Below are positions 55,594 to 63,040 of a stretch of DNA of 63,040 nt, piece by piece. The stretch is from an uncultured Acholeplasmatales bacterium (GTDB lineage: Bacteria; Bacillota_I; Bacilli_A; Acholeplasmatales; Anaeroplasmataceae): NCBI GenBank assembly GCA_944324705.1, contig CALUXI010000009.1, positions 1 to 63,040 of the forward strand, given 5' to 3'. Numbering within the stretch: position 1 is the stretch's first letter; each line of letters starts with the position of its first letter. The notes beneath the pieces are model-generated. The model saw nothing but the letters and a program-made list of their open reading frames with translations, was not told the DNA's origin and did no database searches. The translations under genes and the position numbers were made by a program.

Positions 55594-56973
55594 TTAAATA
55601 TTATTTCTTCTTCTAACTTCATAATTTTCAACTATATTTCTTAAATAATTACAATCATTAACTAAACTAGCAGAGCTCGAGTTTATTTTATTTAATAAAG
55701 AGTTAGTTAATTGCTGATTAGTTATTACACTTTGAGCTGCAACTAATTGTGCATTTGAAGTAGCTCTTAAGTCAGCAACTTCATTTGACAAAGCAGATAC
55801 ATTTCTACTAATAGAATCTAACCTACTATTAGTTTGTTCAACAAAACCTTCAACAGTCCTTAAAACAATAGCGTTTTGTTCTGTTATTAAATTACTCAAA
55901 TTTTTAAAACAAACATTTAAATACTCACCTAAAACCTTAGTTTGATTATTAATAGTTTGCCCAATCGCATTAGTAGCATTAACAATAAGACTCTTTAAAT
56001 CTTCAAATTGCATTCTATTTTCAAGTAATATTAAAGCTTCCTTTAAAGTATCAGCTCTCTTAGCTTCTAAATAATAAATAACTAAATCTAAATTAGCCCA
56101 ATCTCTAGTATCTAAAAAATCTCCATATTCTTTTTCTAAAGCTTCATAAATACTATTAGCTCTATAAGATATACTTAAAATATTATTTTGATGAGTATCT
56201 TTTTTAATATCTAATAGCGTAAATTTTTCTTCATTTTCTTTACTAATAGTAACTAGATTATTTTCTAAACTTACTAATTTATTATTTAAACCATTAAGTT
56301 TACTTACTGCTAAATTTTCATATCTTTGTTTATAAAAGGAGTTTTTTTGACTAGTAAAATATTCTTTATCTCTTTCAATCTCTCTATTAAATCTAGCTAC
56401 CCTACTTTCATGATTTTTATGAATTAAATATTTAATTAAAATATATAACAAAACTAAAACAATCAAACCAACAAAGACAATAGCTCCCCATTTCATCATA
56501 AAAGGACCTACGATATCACGCATTACTTCTCCAGTCTTTTGTTGAGCATTATCTATAGCTGAACCATGTCCTTCTTCAATCGCATTAGTGTAGAAAAAAT
56601 CACCTAGATAATATACTCCAACTCCTAATAAGACTATAACCACTCCAATTATAACTAACCATATAATTACTTTAACCGCAAAATCAACATCAAAATAACC
56701 AAAATCTCTTTTTTTGTCATCATATTCTTCAATTTTCTTTTTATACTCTTTGTCAATTATTCCCTTAATTTTCTTATCTTCATCAGCTATTAAGCTTTTT
56801 TGATTTTTAATTAACTCTTCTTTATTTGCTACTTCTTCATTTAAATAATTACGATTAGCTTCTAAAGAATCAATACTATTTTCTTCCTTTTTAACCTTAT
56901 CATTTTCCACTGATATTAAAGATAAACCAGCTCGTAAAGAATATAAAGTAGCTAAAGTTTCTTTCTTGTCCAT
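55594..56973 (-). CDS. Coiled-coil membrane protein of unknown function
   Basis: A 459-aa protein with an N-terminal coiled coil (about residues 18-92: Lys/Glu-rich heptads), two membrane segments (about 103-126 and 163-184) separated by a short outer loop with Gly/His/Gln, and a long C-terminal helical part (about 190-455) with Asn- and Ser-rich heptads resembling the signalling arm of chemoreceptors (SRNVSALSNEVADLRATSNA). I see no known domain. It is a single-gene unit between promoter and terminator. Its role might be in membrane organisation, but that is a guess. Confidence 0.65.
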   Translation of the reverse strand: MDKKETLATLYSLRAGLSLISVENDKVKKEENSIDSLEANRNYLNEEVANKEELIKNQKSLIADEDKKIKGIIDKEYKKKIEEYDDKKRDFGYFDVDFAVKVIIWLVIIGVVIVLLGVGVYYLGDFFYTNAIEEGHGSAIDNAQQKTGEVMRDIVGPFMMKWGAIVFVGLIVLVLLYILIKYLIHKNHESRVARFNREIERDKEYFTSQKNSFYKQRYENLAVSKLNGLNNKLVSLENNLVTISKENEEKFTLLDIKKDTHQNNILSISYRANSIYEALEKEYGDFLDTRDWANLDLVIYYLEAKRADTLKEALILLENRMQFEDLKSLIVNATNAIGQTINNQTKVLGEYLNVCFKNLSNLITEQNAIVLRTVEGFVEQTNSRLDSISRNVSALSNEVADLRATSNAQLVAAQSVITNQQLTNSLLNKINSSSASLVNDCNYLRNIVENYEVRRRNNI

Positions 56974-57062
56974 CTTATACCTCCATCATTAATAAGATAC
57001 AAAACGTTAGTTATAATTCATTAAAATTATATTTATTCAAAGTTAATAACATATATCCTACT

Positions 57063-57091
57063 AAAAAAAGCTAGTTAAATCTCTAACTAGC
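57063..57091 (-). terminator. Terminator overlapping the cca stop codon
   Basis: An 8-bp perfect stem GCTAGTTA/TAACTAGC (57084-57091 with 57070-57077) is followed by TTTTTTT on the minus strand. The TAG stop of cca is inside the stem. Confidence 0.85.
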
Positions 57092-58421
57092 CTTTAATAT
57101 TTTTTAAATATTCTAATAAATCATTTCTATTATTTAATACTTTTTCATCTACTACTGCTTCTAATAACATCTTTAATACTAATCCTATATCTTTACCTTT
57201 ATATCCTAAATTAATTAAATCATTACCATTAATAGCTAAATCTGTTATTTTTAAAGCTAATTTATTTTGATAGATTTCTTCTATTTTACTATTAATATTA
57301 ACAATATCTAAAGGTTTTAAATTAATATGATCCTTTAAATCAGCTTGTTTTAAATCTAACAAATCATATAACAAATCTTTATCTTCATTAGGGGTTCGCA
57401 TAATTAAACGTCTTAATAACCTAGTATTAACTTCAATAGGAGTATCGTGTTCTAATATTAAATATAAAACTCTTTCTTTTTCATCATTAGATAATTTTAA
57501 TCTATCACATATAACTTTAGCTATATTATAAGATTCTTGTGGATGACCATAAAAATGTCCCCATAATCTGCCTTCCTTGATTTCTTCAGTATAACAATTA
57601 GGTTTACCTATATCATGAAGTAAGGCTGCTAAACGACAAATAAAATCTGGCTTTGTATAAGATGTAACATAACATATATGTGTATAAACATCATGAATAT
57701 GATACGGATTATTTTGGTTAAAATTATAACAAGGTTTTAATTCTGGAATAATAGAAAAGATAATTTCATGATAATCCAATAAAGCATTTAAAACATTTTT
57801 GCCTAATAATATACCTTTTAATTCTTCTCTTATTCTTTCTCCAGAGATATATTTCAAAATATTATGAGCTAGTTTAAAGCTTGCCATTTTAGTTTGTTCT
57901 TCCATTTTAAATCCTAATTTAGAAACAAACCTTACCCCTCTTAAAATTCTTAAATAATCTTCACCAAATCTTTTTTCAGCATCTCTAACTGTTCTAATAA
58001 TTCCATTTTTTAAATCACTTTGACCATCATATAAATCAACTAACCCAACTTCTGGATTATAAGCTAAGGCATTAATTGTGAAATCTCTCCTAGCTAAGTC
58101 ACTTTCTAGAGTTCTCGTAAAAGAAACTGAACTTGGGTGTCTCCCATCTAAATATCTATCATCTTCTCTAAAGGTGGTTATTTCAACTTGTTTATCTTGA
58201 TACATAATCGTAATTGTACCATGTTTTTCCCCATTATTATTTATTATTTTATAATCTTTAAATATCTCTTTTATTTCTGATGGAAGCCTATCTGTTGTTA
58301 TATCCCAATCATTAGGTTTTAGTCCTAACAAACTATCTCTAACACAACCACCAACAACATAAGCCTTACCATATTTATTTATAATATTTAATATTTCTTT
58401 AATATATTGAGGAATTTGCAT
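57087..58421 (-). CDS. cca: CCA tRNA nucleotidyltransferase (class II, with HD domain)
   Basis: A 444-aa enzyme that adds or repairs the 3' CCA of tRNA. The N-terminal catalytic domain has VVGGCVRDSLLGLKPNDWDITTD with the two metal-binding Asp, then EVTTFREDDRYLDGRHP (read ITTFRED) and RRDFTINALAY. A C-terminal HD domain follows (LAALLHDIGKP), as in the PcnB-like Cca of Bacillota. It has its own promoter and terminator and faces away from the ATPase gene at 58530. Confidence 0.93.
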   Translation of the reverse strand: MQIPQYIKEILNIINKYGKAYVVGGCVRDSLLGLKPNDWDITTDRLPSEIKEIFKDYKIINNNGEKHGTITIMYQDKQVEITTFREDDRYLDGRHPSSVSFTRTLESDLARRDFTINALAYNPEVGLVDLYDGQSDLKNGIIRTVRDAEKRFGEDYLRILRGVRFVSKLGFKMEEQTKMASFKLAHNILKYISGERIREELKGILLGKNVLNALLDYHEIIFSIIPELKPCYNFNQNNPYHIHDVYTHICYVTSYTKPDFICRLAALLHDIGKPNCYTEEIKEGRLWGHFYGHPQESYNIAKVICDRLKLSNDEKERVLYLILEHDTPIEVNTRLLRRLIMRTPNEDKDLLYDLLDLKQADLKDHINLKPLDIVNINSKIEEIYQNKLALKITDLAINGNDLINLGYKGKDIGLVLKMLLEAVVDEKVLNNRNDLLEYLKNIKG

Positions 58422-58452
58422 AATATCACCACCAGTAAAACCAATCTACCTT

Positions 58453-58481
58453 AATATACTACATTTTCATCAAAATAGCAA
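58453..58481 (-). promoter_or_regulatory. Promoter of cca
   Basis: The minus strand has -35 TTGCTA (58476-58481), a 17-bp spacer and -10 TATATT (58453-58458), in the 108-bp gap between the divergent cca and ATPase genes. Confidence 0.6.
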
Positions 58482-58529
58482 AATTATTTCTCAAACAACA
58501 AAAAAATGTAAAATGAGGTTGGTGATACT

Positions 58530-59858
58530 ATGCTTAAAAGAAAAATAACAGATTTCTTAATCAATTGGAAAAATAGAAAACACAATCCTTTAATAATTTA
58601 CGGAGCTAGACAAGTTGGTAAAACTACTTCAATTAGAGAATTTGGGCTTAATAATTATGAATCATTTGTCGAAATAAATTTTATTTTTAACCCGGAATAT
58701 AAAGAAGTTTTTACTAATTTTAATGTTGATGACATTATAAGTAAGATTTCTTTTCGTAACCCTAATTTTAAATTCATTCCAAATCATACTTTAATCTTCT
58801 TTGATGAGATTCAAAGTTATATGGACGCTACTACTTCTTTAAAAACTTTTAGTCTAGATGGTAGATTTGATGTCATATGTAGTGGTAGTGCTTTAGGTGT
58901 TAATAATTTACATATATCTTCTGTAGCTGTTGGATATAAAGAAGAATATATAATGTGCGGTTTAGATTTTGAAGAATACTTATGGGCTAAAGGATATGAT
59001 GATAAAATTATTAATACCCTCTATAACTCTTTAATTAATCTAACTCCTCTTGATAACTTTGTCTTAAAGATAATTAATGACCTATTTAGAGAATATAGTG
59101 TTATTGGTGGTATGCCTAGAATTGTTAATTCTTTTGTTAATACTAAGAATTATCATGAACCTTGTCTTTTACAAAAAGAATTAAGAAAAGATTATTTAGA
59201 TGACATTAAACAATATGTGACGGGTTTAGATAAAAGTAAAGTAACTAAAATATACGAAAACATTAGTCTTCAACTAGCTAAAGATAATCATAAATTTCAA
59301 TTTAGTAAGATGGGACACGGGGCTAGGTTTTCTTCTTATTTTGACTGTTTTAATTGGTTAATGAATGCTGGAATTATTCTTATGACTTACAATGTTAAAG
59401 AAATCAAACAACCTCTAAAACTCTATTTAGAAGATAATAATTTTAGAGTTTATTTTGCTGATTTAGCTTTATTTATGGCTTTTTTAGACCCTGAGGCTGA
59501 AGAAAAAATGCGTACTCATTATGACTTTTCTATCTATAATGGTGGGCTTTACGAAAATCTAGTTTTAGATAATCTAGTTAAAAGTGGTTTTGAAAATATA
59601 TTTTTCTATCGTAGTCAAGACTCAACGATTGAAATTGACTTTATTATAAATTATTTAAATAAAATTATTCCTATTGAAGTTAAATCTAAAAAAGGACGAG
59701 CTATTTCTTTAAATAAAATCTTAGAGAAATATGATAACATTGATTTTGCTATTAAATTTGGAGATTATAATATTGGTATTAATAATAAAATAATTACTTT
59801 ACCTTATTCTTTATCGTTCTTATTAAAAAGATTTTTAACTGAATATCTTCAAAAATAA
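58530..59858 (+). CDS. AAA ATPase with C-terminal DUF4143-type nuclease-like domain
   Basis: A 442-aa protein. Walker A GARQVGKTTS is near residue 25, Walker B HTLIFFDEIQ near 90, and a sensor follows (VICSGSALGV). The middle holds the winged-helix part typical of DUF4143 proteins (GARFSSYFDCFNWLMNAGIIL), and the C-terminus has a PD-(D/E)xK-like core: GGLYENLVLDNL, IEIDFII and PIEVKSKKG, with the usual Asp, Glu and Lys. These ATPases are very common in gut bacteria and of unknown function. It is one of the few plus-strand genes and is followed by an inverted repeat. Confidence 0.88.
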   Translation: MLKRKITDFLINWKNRKHNPLIIYGARQVGKTTSIREFGLNNYESFVEINFIFNPEYKEVFTNFNVDDIISKISFRNPNFKFIPNHTLIFFDEIQSYMDATTSLKTFSLDGRFDVICSGSALGVNNLHISSVAVGYKEEYIMCGLDFEEYLWAKGYDDKIINTLYNSLINLTPLDNFVLKIINDLFREYSVIGGMPRIVNSFVNTKNYHEPCLLQKELRKDYLDDIKQYVTGLDKSKVTKIYENISLQLAKDNHKFQFSKMGHGARFSSYFDCFNWLMNAGIILMTYNVKEIKQPLKLYLEDNNFRVYFADLALFMAFLDPEAEEKMRTHYDFSIYNGGLYENLVLDNLVKSGFENIFFYRSQDSTIEIDFIINYLNKIIPIEVKSKKGRAISLNKILEKYDNIDFAIKFGDYNIGINNKIITLPYSLSFLLKRFLTEYLQK

Positions 59859-60311
59859 CATGCCTTATATTATCATAAATCATTTTACAAAACATTTTAA
59901 ATAAAGTTATTAATAGAATAATAAAAGAACCTCCTCGTATAATTATCACACTATAAAAAGGAGGTTTTAAAACGTAATTAGGACAATTTAAATAATCTTA
60001 ACTTCACTACTTATGATATTAATTAAGCGAATCACATGAATAACATATCATAGACTTAAAATTAGTACTAGCACTAGAGTTATATTTACCTAATATTAAG
60101 ATTTTTATTGTAATAAATAGTAAAAATTTACTAGTTTTTTACAACTTCTTTACAGGTTTATGATAGATTGAAAATTTTATTTTTTATAACATACTATTAA
60201 AGGAAATTTATGCCCTTTTAAATAAATATGTTGGGATGTGGCAATAAATTTTTAAGAGTAATAACACTTTAAATTCATACTTTAATAATTTAATTTTTTG
60301 AGGAGGTTAAA
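59859..60311. other. Intergenic stretch without a gene
   Basis: I see no coding frame in this 450-bp stretch. It starts with the inverted repeat behind the ATPase gene and ends with a strong GAGGAGG ribosome site for the small membrane protein at 60312. A promoter for that gene should lie near 60140-60200, but none is clear. Confidence 0.5.
59928..59968 (+). terminator. Possible terminator behind the ATPase gene
   Basis: An 8-bp perfect stem AACCTCCT/AGGAGGTT (59928-59935 with 59959-59966) with a long 23-nt loop is followed by only a short T-run (TTTTAAAA). It is a weak terminator at best. Confidence 0.4.
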
Positions 60312-60599
60312 ATGAAAAGTATTAAACAAGACGTAGTTAAAAACATAAATGCAAGGAAAAAGGAAATAATTATTTGGGATATTATATTAATAACTGTGTT
60401 TACCAGTCTTGCTATTTATTCTATAAGCCTTTCTCTTAGTAGCTGGAAAATTCATTATGGTTTTATATTTGGTACTGTAGGCGTTTGGTTATTTTTTATG
60501 GCTTTACTTATTGGTCTTTCAATCCATGAAATTAAATGTTTAAATGGGGAATTAGAAGATATTAAGCGAAGAGTAGATAATAATATAAAGGAAGAATAA
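60312..60599 (+). CDS. Small two-helix membrane protein
   Basis: A 95-aa protein with a basic start (KNINARKKEI), two membrane segments (about 22-40 and 48-70), and a charged C-terminus with a short coiled stretch (CLNGELEDIKRRVDNNI). The ribosome site GAGGAGG is strong. I do not recognise the family. It stands alone, with a terminator behind it. Confidence 0.6.
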   Translation: MKSIKQDVVKNINARKKEIIIWDIILITVFTSLAIYSISLSLSSWKIHYGFIFGTVGVWLFFMALLIGLSIHEIKCLNGELEDIKRRVDNNIKEE

Positions 60600-60671
60600 C
60601 TTCATTAAAAACAATTTTAAATTATGATACATCATTCTAATAAGATATTAAGAGTATTTGATAATCATAAA

Positions 60672-60712
60672 AAATGGGTAGTTTTTCATATCATACAAAG
60701 CTACCCTTTTAA
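60672..60712. terminator. Bidirectional terminator between convergent genes
   Basis: A GGGTAG/CTACCC stem (60676-60681 with 60701-60706) is extended by A-T pairs and has T-runs on both strands. It serves the plus-strand gene ending at 60599 and the minus-strand gene ending at 60743. Confidence 0.7.
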
Positions 60713-60742
60713 TATAGTATATTAAATTTAAAAAACCTATTT

Positions 60743-61264
60743 TTAATTTCTCTTATAAGGTAACAAATCATTACTTCTTCTTCGCATTAATATGCAAACA
60801 ATACCACTTAAAATTCCTGTAATAATTGATAAAAACATAATAATAGGCAAATAATAGACAATAGCACTGGTTGAAGTATATAAATATGCTACAAGTATTT
60901 GACCACAACAATGACACACACTACCTAAAACAGATACTGTAACGCTTGATAAAAACTTAAAACGACTAAATATAATCATAACTATAAAGGCTATAAATCC
61001 GCCACCTAAAGACATGAAGAAAGTAACATTTAAAAATGTTCCTCTAATAAATGAAACAATTAATATTCTAGCTAACAAAATAAAGAAAGCATCATACCAT
61101 TTACCTTCATATAATAAGAACAAAGTAATTACATTAGCTAAACCTAATTTTACTCCAGGAATAGGGATAGGAATAAAAGTTTCAACATAAGAAATAACAA
61201 TAGAAATGGCTAAATAAAGGGATAATACAATGATTTTTTGTAATTTAATTCTATTACTATTCAT
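60743..61264 (-). CDS. Gx transporter family membrane protein (COG4769, once called heptaprenyl diphosphate synthase component I)
   Basis: A 173-aa, five- to six-helix membrane protein with the family's ETFIPIPIPGVKLGLANVITL signature and GTFLNVTFFMSLGGG. Such proteins are ECF S-component-like and sit next to NusG-II and ApbE genes in many Bacillota, as here. The gene overlaps the NusG-II gene by 8 bp. Its substrate is unknown; a quinone-related precursor or flavin has been suggested by context, and this remains inference. Confidence 0.85.
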   Translation of the reverse strand: MNSNRIKLQKIIVLSLYLAISIVISYVETFIPIPIPGVKLGLANVITLFLLYEGKWYDAFFILLARILIVSFIRGTFLNVTFFMSLGGGFIAFIVMIIFSRFKFLSSVTVSVLGSVCHCCGQILVAYLYTSTSAIVYYLPIIMFLSIITGILSGIVCILMRRRSNDLLPYKRN

Positions 61265-61613
61265 AAACTATACTAATGCTCACTTTATTAGGTAAACAAA
61301 TAATTGGTTTGTCATTGCTATCAATTATTTTACCTGTATTAATACATACTTTATCAGGACAACCTGAACTGATAACCCAACAGCCATCATGATCGGCTCC
61401 TATAACCATTTCTGTTTTATCACCTTGAATATTTATTGTTACTTCATCTAAAACGAGTGATAAATTTAGACGATATATTTCCTCATTATCCCGCTCTACA
61501 ATCATATACTTAGTTTCGCCTTTTGTTGGTCTTATATAAATAAAGGCAGCTAAACAAGCAGTTAAAGCAATAATAACTAATATAATTAAGGCATCATACC
61601 ATCTAAATTTCAT
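61257..61613 (-). CDS. NusG domain II-containing protein
   Basis: A 118-aa protein with one N-terminal membrane helix (about 7-28) and an extracellular NusG-II domain (residues 35-118), with the typical GCPDKVCINTGKI and CLPNKVSISIV cysteine-bearing strands. It is not the transcription factor NusG. It lies between ApbE and the Gx transporter gene, overlapping each by 4-8 bp, which suggests joint work in an extracytoplasmic redox process. Confidence 0.88.
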   Translation of the reverse strand: MKFRWYDALIILVIIALTACLAAFIYIRPTKGETKYMIVERDNEEIYRLNLSLVLDEVTINIQGDKTEMVIGADHDGCWVISSGCPDKVCINTGKIIDSNDKPIICLPNKVSISIVYE

Positions 61614-62899
61614 AGTTCCTCACCTGTCGAATTATAGCTTATTTTACCATCTTTAATTATAATTACTTTTAAATCATTGTCTTCAATAAATTTTTCTCTC
61701 ACATCATCAGGCATAACAAATAAAGCTGTTGATAAAGCATCTAATTTACCAGAATCAGTTCCTATAACACTTATACCATCAATATAGTTTTCAGGCTTAC
61801 CAGTAACTGGTGATAATAAATGATGGTAATAAATACCATTTTCTAAGCGATGTTGTTCAGATGGACTTGATGTTACTACTGCTTCATTCTCTACATTTAT
61901 ATTAGCAATACCCCAATTTAATTTATTACGCCAATATGAACCTTCTTTAATATAGATAGCACATACTTGTGAATTAAATAGAAAATAGAGATCTCCCTCT
62001 TTACCATTTACACTATCAGGTGATTTACTACCATAATATGATTTAGCTCCTTCTTTAGCTTCTAAATTAGTATTTCTACCATCGATGTACCAATAACCAT
62101 CTTTAATTTCAATGACTGGGTTTTGATTTGGATAACCATAAACATAAGATAAAATAACATTATAACCATCTTTACTTGGTTTTTCACCCATTAATAAATT
62201 TGAACTACCAGCATTTAATAAATAATACTTAACATTATTTTCAACTAAATAATTATAAGCTATGTTAGTTGCATAACCTTTAGCACATCCACCTAAGTCA
62301 ATTAGAGGTTCTTCACCAGGATATATTTCATCTAAATCATTTTTAATAGTTACTAAATTATCTTCCCCAAATTCTAAATAGGTGTTTCTAGCAATACTTG
62401 CATATATTTGCTGTTCACCTTGACTTGGCATAGTTCCTACATAATTAATATAATCTTTCCACATATGATTTAATCTACCCATAAAAGGATTATAATAACC
62501 ATTTGTATATTCTTGCATACTTACTGCAAATTTTAATAAATCATATAATTCATCAGAAACTTTTAAACTTCTATCTCTATTTAACCTAGCTAATTCACTA
62601 TCATAACTTTGACCATAAATAGAGTCATAACCATCATCTGATATACTATTACAAGTATCATAAATACTTTTAATACCATTGTATATCTTATCTGCTTCTT
62701 CCTTACTAGTAGAATATACTTGTAAAGATATATAAGTTCCCATACTAGCAAAACCACCAGAATATGACTTATATTCTTCTCCTGTATCTGGATCAATAAC
62801 TGAACCAGAATCATCAGGAATTTTATTCGTATCATACATGCAACTAGATAAACCAAAAATTAATATAAATATACTTAATAAATATATTGTTTTTTTCAA
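61610..62899 (-). CDS. apbE: FAD:protein FMN transferase ApbE, lipoprotein, with an inserted segment
   Basis: The enzyme links FMN to Thr/Ser of extracytoplasmic flavoproteins. A lipobox (GLSSC, Cys20) anchors it. Family motifs are MGTYISLQVYS, PLIDLGGCAKGYA (Mg site), YLLNAGSSNLLMG, and YHHLLSPVTGKP followed by DALSTALFVM. At 429 aa it is about 80 longer than usual. Part of the excess is an insert at about 264-328 containing KDGYWYIDGRNTN, which resembles the Gly-Trp-Ile-Gly modules of surface proteins. The start codon is TTG at 62899, with GAGGT six bases upstream. No flavoprotein target (RnfG, RnfD, NqrC or FMN-bind) is in the window. Confidence 0.9.
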   Translation of the reverse strand: MKKTIYLLSIFILIFGLSSCMYDTNKIPDDSGSVIDPDTGEEYKSYSGGFASMGTYISLQVYSTSKEEADKIYNGIKSIYDTCNSISDDGYDSIYGQSYDSELARLNRDRSLKVSDELYDLLKFAVSMQEYTNGYYNPFMGRLNHMWKDYINYVGTMPSQGEQQIYASIARNTYLEFGEDNLVTIKNDLDEIYPGEEPLIDLGGCAKGYATNIAYNYLVENNVKYYLLNAGSSNLLMGEKPSKDGYNVILSYVYGYPNQNPVIEIKDGYWYIDGRNTNLEAKEGAKSYYGSKSPDSVNGKEGDLYFLFNSQVCAIYIKEGSYWRNKLNWGIANINVENEAVVTSSPSEQHRLENGIYYHHLLSPVTGKPENYIDGISVIGTDSGKLDALSTALFVMPDDVREKFIEDNDLKVIIIKDGKISYNSTGEEL

Positions 62900-62950
62900 T
62901 ATAAAACCTCATTTCTAAATTCAGTAATTAATCCCCTAATAGGAATATAG

Positions 62951-63040
62951 TATGTAGCCGATAGTAGCCGATAGTAGCCGATAGTAGCCGATAGTAGCCG
63001 ATAGTAGCCGATAGTAGCCGATAGTAGCCGATAGTAGCCG
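62951..63040. repeat. Tandem 10-bp repeat (ATAGTAGCCG)n, reaching the window edge
   Basis: Eight perfect copies of ATAGTAGCCG (62961-63040) follow one diverged copy (TATGTAGCCG, 62951-62960). The repeat runs off the end, so its full length is unknown. It is half G+C, unlike the AT-rich surroundings, and lies about 55 bp upstream of apbE. Read on the minus strand it is open in all frames as a ten-residue repeat. Confidence 0.95.

Noticed and set aside
62951-63040. CRISPR array
   Set aside because: The repeat is a head-to-tail 10-bp tandem with no spacers and no cas genes nearby.

Overview
The window is AT-rich DNA from a low-GC Gram-positive bacterium (Bacillota). Evidence for this includes the rpsF-ssb-rpsR / gdpP-rplI / dnaB cluster, TatD, a YtrA-type GntR regulator with its ABC partner, DUF4250, many lipoproteins with short lipoboxes, and strong AGGAGG ribosome sites. 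UGG encodes Trp throughout and TGA ends at least two apparently intact genes (42421 and 21267), so the code is standard. Gene content and fusions suggest a gut Bacilli/Erysipelotrichia-like or Mollicutes-related lineage, but no 16S gene is present to settle this. Almost every gene is on the minus strand, so operons read from high to low coordinates.

Layout. 160-9140: a complete oligopeptide ABC importer (oppA-B-C-D-F), all parts unusually enlarged, with a small membrane protein behind it. 9440-17925: a GH105-like hydrolase, then a translation/replication block (tsaC, prmC, prfA, dnaB, a gdpP-rplI fusion, rpsR, ssb, rpsF). 18038-25944: a decaying accessory stretch with a lipoprotein, a frameshifted subtilase, a degraded gene, a broken membrane protein gene, and an intact tatD-htrA-CDF operon. 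26088-37861: a TIGR04076 protein, an M16C peptidase, lipoprotein, Ytr-type ABC exporter with its regulator, zinc-ribbon and DUF2085 membrane proteins, a large SF1 helicase-nuclease and a PHP phosphatase. 37873-46146: two MacB-like ABC proteins, a flavin reductase-like protein, a small membrane protein, a newly noticed DUF4250 gene coupled to a barnase-like lipoprotein, and glnA with a complex leader. 46277-48883: a MarR-controlled MATE exporter and a membrane protein ORF lacking an AUG start. 49254-55424: the F-type ATP synthase operon in which the delta C-terminal domain is fused to alpha. 55594-62899: a coiled-coil membrane protein, cca, a DUF4143-type ATPase, a small membrane protein, and a Gx transporter / NusG-II / ApbE operon. 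The window ends in a 10-bp tandem repeat.

The points most worth following are: the AtpH(C-terminal domain)-AtpA fusion, with no separate delta gene in the operon; the GdpP-ribosomal protein L9 fusion, with a well-formed internal ribosome site that could also release free L9; a two-hexaloop, ANTAR-type antitermination leader in front of glnA; and a lipid-anchored barnase-like domain. The Opp importer has independent insertions in both ATPases and one permease, and appears to have lost the usual C-terminal cysteine cluster of OppD.
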